Assembly (NCBI GenBank): GCA_016177915.1
Contig: JACOUI010000080.1
Coordinates: forward strand, 1-32,350
DNA: 32,350 nucleotides
From: Planctomycetia bacterium
GTDB taxonomy: Bacteria; Planctomycetota; Planctomycetia; Pirellulales; S012-138
Direction: 5' to 3'
Shown here: in pieces, positions 28,644-32,350 of the stretch
Numbering within the stretch: position 1 is the first letter of the stretch
Layout of the letters: every line of letters begins with the position of its first letter
The notes under the pieces: generated by a model
Told to the model about the DNA's origin: nothing
Database searches by the model: none
The model's input: the letters and a program-made list of their open reading frames with translations, nothing else
Made by a program: the position numbers and the translations under genes

Positions 28644-31082
28644 ATGACGCTGCGACGAACGATCATCCGCGCCACCATTGGCATTTCGTCCTGCTTGGTG
28701 TTTTGTGCCGGCTCGCTGGCGCAGGCCCAGATCGCCAAGCTGGAGGTCTTTCCGCCCGACGTGCAGCTCACGACCAAGGCCGACCGGCAGACGTACGTCG
28801 TCATGGCCACCACGCCCGACGGCGTCACGCAGGACGTCACGGCCCAGGCCACGGTCACGCCCGCCAACGCCGCGCTCGTGAAAATCGAGAAGGCCACGGT
28901 CTATCCCGTCGCCGACGGCGAAACGACGCTGGCGGTCGCCTTCGGCGGGCAGACCGTCAGCGTGCCCGTCGTCGTCAAGGAGGCTGCGGCCGACCGGGCA
29001 ATCAGTTTCAAGCTCGACGTCATGCCCGTCTTCATGCGGACCGGCTGCAACACGGGAAGCTGCCACGGCGCGGCCCGCGGCAAAGACGGCTTCATGCTGT
29101 CGCTATTCGGCTACGATCCCGACGGCGACCACTTCCGCCTGACGCGCGAGCAGGCCACGCGGCGGATCAACCTGGCCGTGCCCGAGGAGTGCCTGCTCAT
29201 CGAGAAGTGCACCGGCGACGTGCCGCACACGGGCGGCAAGCGCTTCGACAAAGGGGGCGAGCACTACCAGACGCTGGTCCGCTGGCTCGCGGCGGGCGCG
29301 CCGGCCGACTCGGGCCAGGTGGCGACGGTGACGGCGGTCGAGCTGTACCCGCCGCGGATGGTGCTGCAAGGCCAGGGCACGACGCAGCCGATGGTCGTGC
29401 GCGCGAAATACTCGGACGGGACCGACCGCGATGTGACGCACCTGGCGGTGTTCCTGACGAACAACGACAACTCGGCCGACATCACGCCCGAGGGCCTGAT
29501 CACGGCCGACAACCGGGGCGAGGCGTTCGTGATGGCGCGGTTCAACACGTTCACCGTGGGGAGCCAGGTGATCGTGCTTCCCAAGGACCTGCAATACACG
29601 AAGCCGAACGAGCCGGCCGTCAACTACATCGACGAGCTGGTGAACGCCAAGCTGCACGACCTGCGGATTTTGCCCAGCGAGATTTGCAGCGACGAGGTGT
29701 TCATCCGCCGCGTGACGCTGGACGTCACGGGCGTCTTGCCGACCGAGGAGGAGTACAACGCCTTTGTGGCCGATCAGGACCCGGCCAAGCGGGCCAAGCT
29801 CGTCGACAAGCTGCTCACGCGGAAGGAGTTTTCGGAAATCTGGGCGATGAAATGGGCGGAGCTTTTGATGATCCGCACGACGAACCAGGTGAGCTACAAG
29901 TCCATGTTTCTGTATTACAACTGGCTCACCGAGCGGATTTCGAAGGACGTGCCGCTCAACAAGATGGTGCAGGAGCTGTTGGCGGCCAGCGGCGGCACGT
30001 TCACCAGCCCGGCCACGAACTTTTACCAGATCGAGCGCGACACGCTGAAGACTTCGGAGAACGTGGTGCAGGTGTTCATGGGCATTCGCGTGCAGTGCGC
30101 GCAGTGCCACAACCATCCGTTCGACCGCTGGACGATGAACGACTATTACAGCTTCGCGGCGTTCTTCTCGCAGATCGGCCGCAAGCAGGGCGAGGACCCG
30201 CGCGAGATCATCGTCTTCAACGCGGGGGGCGGGGAAGTGACGCACCCCGTCGGCGGACGCGTGATGCCGCCGAAGTTCCTGGGCGGGCCGCAGCCGGACA
30301 CGGCCGGCAAGGACCGCCGCGAGCTTTTGGCGCAGTGGATCACGTCGCCGGAGAACCCGTACTTCGCCACCAGCGTGGCCAACCGCGTCTGGTCGCACTT
30401 CCTGGGCAAGGGGATCGTCGAGCCGATCGACGACGTCCGCGTGAGCAACCCGGCGACCAATCCGGCCCTGTTCAACACGCTGGGCCAGAAGCTGATCGCC
30501 TACAACTACGACTTCAAACAGCTTGTGCGCGACATTTGCAATTCGCGGGCGTACCAGCGGAGCACGTCGCGGAACGAGAGCAACGCCTCGGACGACGTGA
30601 ACTTCGCGCACGCCGCCTTCCGGCGCATCCGGGCGGAAAGCCTGCTCGACTGCATCAGCGAGGTCACGGAAACGAAGGACAAGTTCCAGGGGCTGCCGCT
30701 GGGGGCGCGGGCCGTGCAGATCGCCAACGGCAGCACGAGCACGTACTTCCTGACGACGTTCGGCCGCAGCGACCGCGACACGGTCTGCGCGTGCGAGGTT
30801 TCGACCGACCCGACGCTGTCGCAGGCCTTGCACCTGATCAACGGCGAAACGACGGAGAACAAGATCCGCGGCGGCGGGGCGATCGCCAAGATGCTCCAGG
30901 CCGGGAAGAAGCCCGAGGAGGTCATCACCAGCCTTTACGTCCGCTCGCTCAGCCGCAAGCCGTCGCCGGGCGAGATGGAGAAGCTGCTGGCGGCGATCAA
31001 GGACGAGCCGGACCCGACGAAGGCGCTGGAGGACGTTTTCTGGGCGCTGCTCAACTCGCGGGAGTTCATGTTCAACCATTAG
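28644..31082 (+). CDS. Secreted Big2-like / cytochrome / DUF1549 / DUF1553 protein (812 aa)
   Basis: The signal peptide is MTLRRTIIRATIGISSCLVF, cleaved near AQAQ. A Big2-like Ig domain follows (about 30-112: IAKLEVFPPDVQLTTKADRQ, VVMATTPDGVTQDVTAQATV). Then comes a cytochrome-like segment with the C-x4-CH motif C135-NTGS-C140-H141 (GCNTGSCHGAARGKDGF), usual in this subgroup instead of CxxCH. A second Ig-like part is near 225-300 (KYSDGTDRDVTHLAVFLTNN). DUF1549 carries VQCAQCHNHPFDRWTMNDYY. DUF1553 runs toward the C-terminus, with YFATSVANRVWSHFLGKGIV and EVSTDPTLSQALHLINGETT. It is the larger partner to the DUF1501 and PPC genes upstream and the cytochrome-WD40 gene downstream. The substrate is unknown. 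Confidence 0.92.
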   Translation: MTLRRTIIRATIGISSCLVFCAGSLAQAQIAKLEVFPPDVQLTTKADRQTYVVMATTPDGVTQDVTAQATVTPANAALVKIEKATVYPVADGETTLAVAFGGQTVSVPVVVKEAAADRAISFKLDVMPVFMRTGCNTGSCHGAARGKDGFMLSLFGYDPDGDHFRLTREQATRRINLAVPEECLLIEKCTGDVPHTGGKRFDKGGEHYQTLVRWLAAGAPADSGQVATVTAVELYPPRMVLQGQGTTQPMVVRAKYSDGTDRDVTHLAVFLTNNDNSADITPEGLITADNRGEAFVMARFNTFTVGSQVIVLPKDLQYTKPNEPAVNYIDELVNAKLHDLRILPSEICSDEVFIRRVTLDVTGVLPTEEEYNAFVADQDPAKRAKLVDKLLTRKEFSEIWAMKWAELLMIRTTNQVSYKSMFLYYNWLTERISKDVPLNKMVQELLAASGGTFTSPATNFYQIERDTLKTSENVVQVFMGIRVQCAQCHNHPFDRWTMNDYYSFAAFFSQIGRKQGEDPREIIVFNAGGGEVTHPVGGRVMPPKFLGGPQPDTAGKDRRELLAQWITSPENPYFATSVANRVWSHFLGKGIVEPIDDVRVSNPATNPALFNTLGQKLIAYNYDFKQLVRDICNSRAYQRSTSRNESNASDDVNFAHAAFRRIRAESLLDCISEVTETKDKFQGLPLGARAVQIANGSTSTYFLTTFGRSDRDTVCACEVSTDPTLSQALHLINGETTENKIRGGGAIAKMLQAGKKPEEVITSLYVRSLSRKPSPGEMEKLLAAIKDEPDPTKALEDVFWALLNSREFMFNH

Positions 31083-31107
31083 TTGGAGTCCCGACTTCAG
31101 GCGGTCT
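31083..31107 (+). repeat. TTGGAGT repeat copy directly after a stop codon
   Basis: TTGGAGTCCCGACTTCAGGC followed by GGTCT lies one base after the stop at 31082. The arm has one change (CCGAC for CCGCC) compared with other copies. Confidence 0.75.
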
Positions 31108-31113
31108 TTCCGC

Positions 31114-31200
31114 AGCCCCGAAGGGGCGACATTCGATAGCCAGGGGCGCCAGCCCCTGGGATTGGGCCGAAAGAAAACCGAAAGCCCCAAAGGGGCGACA
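31114..31200 (+). repeat. AGCCCC..GGGGCGACA repeat pair with an internal hairpin
   Basis: AGCCCCGAAGGGGCGACA is at 31114-31131 and AGCCCCAAAGGGGCGACA at 31183-31200, two copies differing by one loop base. Between them CCAGGGGC pairs with GCCCCTGG (31140-31159). The second copy ends just before the possible upstream ATG at 31204 and could affect translation of the next gene. Confidence 0.75.
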
Positions 31201-31230
31201 CCGATGATCGCGACTCGCGGAAGCAAAACG

Positions 31231-32350
31231 ATGAACCTTACTCGATCCTCTCGTGCCGCTCGTCTGTTGTGCGGCGCCTTAGGCACATTGACCGCGCTCG
31301 CTTGCGCACCCCTCATGGCGCAGGAGCCGAAGCCGGCCGAGGCAGCCAAGCCGAAGCTGAACTACGACGAGCACGTGCGGCCGATCCTCCGCGCGCGGTG
31401 CTTCACCTGCCACAACCAGGACCAGCCCAAGAGCGACCTGGCGGTCGATAGCTTCGCGGCCCTCATGAAGGGCGGCTCCAGCGGCGAGGTCGTCGTCTCC
31501 GGCGACGCGGACAGCTCGCGATTGTTTTCGCTCCTGAGCCACAAGGAAACGCCCAAGATGCCGCCCAACCAGGACCGCATCCCGGACGCCGAGCTGAACG
31601 TCGTCAAGCAGTGGATTCTGGACGGGCTACTCGAGAATTCCGGCTCGACGGCCAAACCGATCAGGAAGCCGGCGATCGATCTTTCAGTCTCGGCCGGTTC
31701 CAAGCGGCCGGAAGGCCCGCCGCCGATGCCCGGTGCGCTTTCCAAGGGCGCCGTGATTCACAGCCATCGGTCCGGCGCGGTTACGGCCGTGGCGTGCAGC
31801 CCGTGGGCGCCGCTGGCGGCCGTGGCCAGCCCCAAGCAGGTGCTGCTCTACCACACGGACAGCGGCGAGCTGTTGGGCGTCTTGCCATTTCCGGAGGGAA
31901 TGCCCTGCGTGCTGCGCTTCAGCCGCAGCGGCTCGCTGCTCTTGGCGGGCGGCGGGCGGCCGGGCCTCATGGGGCGGGTGGTCGTCTACGACGTGAAGTC
32001 GGGCGATCGCGTGTTCGAGGTCGGCGATGAGCTGGACGTCGTCCTGGCCGCCGATATCAACGAGAACCATACGATGATTGCGCTGGGCGGGCCGCGGAAG
32101 AGCGTCAAGGTCTTCGCCACCGCCGACGGCTCGCTCGTCCACGAGATCAAGAAGCACACCGATTGGGTGACGGCCATGGAGTTCAGCCCCGACGGCGTGC
32201 TCCTGGCGACGGGCGACCGCAACGGCGGCCTCTTTGTGTGGGAGTCGGACACGGCCCGCGAGTATCAAAACCTGCGCGCCCATACGAAGGCGATCACGAG
32301 CGTCTCGTGGCGGCTCGACTCCAACATCCTGGCCAGCGCCAGCGAGGACA
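31231..32350 (+). CDS. Secreted cytochrome (PSCyt1)-WD40 repeat protein (partial)
   Basis: The gene runs off the window end. The leader MNLTRSSRAARLLCGALGTL is cleaved near PLMAQE. A planctomycete cytochrome C domain follows: YDEHVRPILRARCFTCHNQD with C57-FT-C60-H61, and a candidate distal Met in ETPKMPPNQDR. After a linker (GSKRPEGPPPMPGALSKG), WD40-type repeats begin with HSHRSGAVTAVACSPWAPLA, then VLLYHTDSGELLGVL, and DWVTAMEFSPDGVLLATGDR, HTKAITSVSWRLDSNILASA. Cytochrome-WD40 fusions are typical of planctomycetes and are found near DUF1501/DUF1549 genes. An in-frame ATG lies 9 codons upstream (31204) within repeat-flanked sequence; 31231 has a GGAAG upstream and gives the better leader. 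Confidence 0.88.
   Translation, partial: MNLTRSSRAARLLCGALGTLTALACAPLMAQEPKPAEAAKPKLNYDEHVRPILRARCFTCHNQDQPKSDLAVDSFAALMKGGSSGEVVVSGDADSSRLFSLLSHKETPKMPPNQDRIPDAELNVVKQWILDGLLENSGSTAKPIRKPAIDLSVSAGSKRPEGPPPMPGALSKGAVIHSHRSGAVTAVACSPWAPLAAVASPKQVLLYHTDSGELLGVLPFPEGMPCVLRFSRSGSLLLAGGGRPGLMGRVVVYDVKSGDRVFEVGDELDVVLAADINENHTMIALGGPRKSVKVFATADGSLVHEIKKHTDWVTAMEFSPDGVLLATGDRNGGLFVWESDTAREYQNLRAHTKAITSVSWRLDSNILASASED

Noticed and set aside
28703..31207. An 834-residue plus-strand frame overlapping the DUF1549 gene
   Set aside because: It is an out-of-frame reading of a gene with a signal peptide and heme motifs; its composition is Arg/Gly/Ala-biased.

Overview
The window is GC-rich and reads as a planctomycete chromosome, probably Pirellulales-like. 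The basis is the set of lineage-typical secreted families: two DUF1501 proteins, two cytochrome/DUF1549/DUF1553 proteins, a cytochrome-WD40 protein, a PPC-domain protein and a CehA/McbA-type metallohydrolase. The intergenic DNA is packed with several families of short palindromic repeats. No rRNA, tRNA or CRISPR array was seen.

Layout. 1-3.7 kb (minus): the N-terminal membrane part of an FtsK-type DNA translocase, cut by the window edge, and a 998-residue polytopic membrane protein. 3.9-9.1 kb (minus): a small conserved hypothetical, a DUF1501 protein, a small anchored protein and a cytochrome/DUF1549/DUF1553 protein; these form a first degradation or respiration module of unknown substrate. 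9.4-11.8 kb (plus): the CehA/McbA-type hydrolase. 12.1-18.5 kb: an accessory-looking stretch holding a Schlafen AlbA_2 gene frameshifted by an exact 34-bp tandem duplication, an HsdR_N nuclease-like gene with a +1 frameshift, a REP-associated transposase (RAYT) between inverted REP hairpins, repeat-rich non-coding DNA, a secreted SGNH hydrolase, and one polypeptide joining a DarT toxin domain to a DarG macrodomain antitoxin. 18.4-20.5 kb (minus): a UvrD/PcrA helicase whose 3' end overlaps the DarT-DarG gene. 20.8-22.2 kb (plus): a Wzz-like membrane protein. 22.4-24.1 kb (minus): a MarR regulator followed 2 bases later by a flavin halogenase-like oxidoreductase. 24.5-32.3 kb (plus): a second module of DUF1501, PPC protein, Big2/cytochrome/DUF1549/DUF1553 and a cytochrome-WD40 protein that runs off the window.

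The two large modules encode exported proteins with heme-binding motifs and sulfatase-fold proteins, as is usual in planctomycetes; their substrates cannot be read from sequence. The most noteworthy items are the DarT-DarG single-chain fusion, the 34-bp duplication with an exactly restorable frame, the RAYT with its REP pair, and hairpin repeats that supply stop codons, sit inside a signal peptide, or share loop cores between families with different stems.
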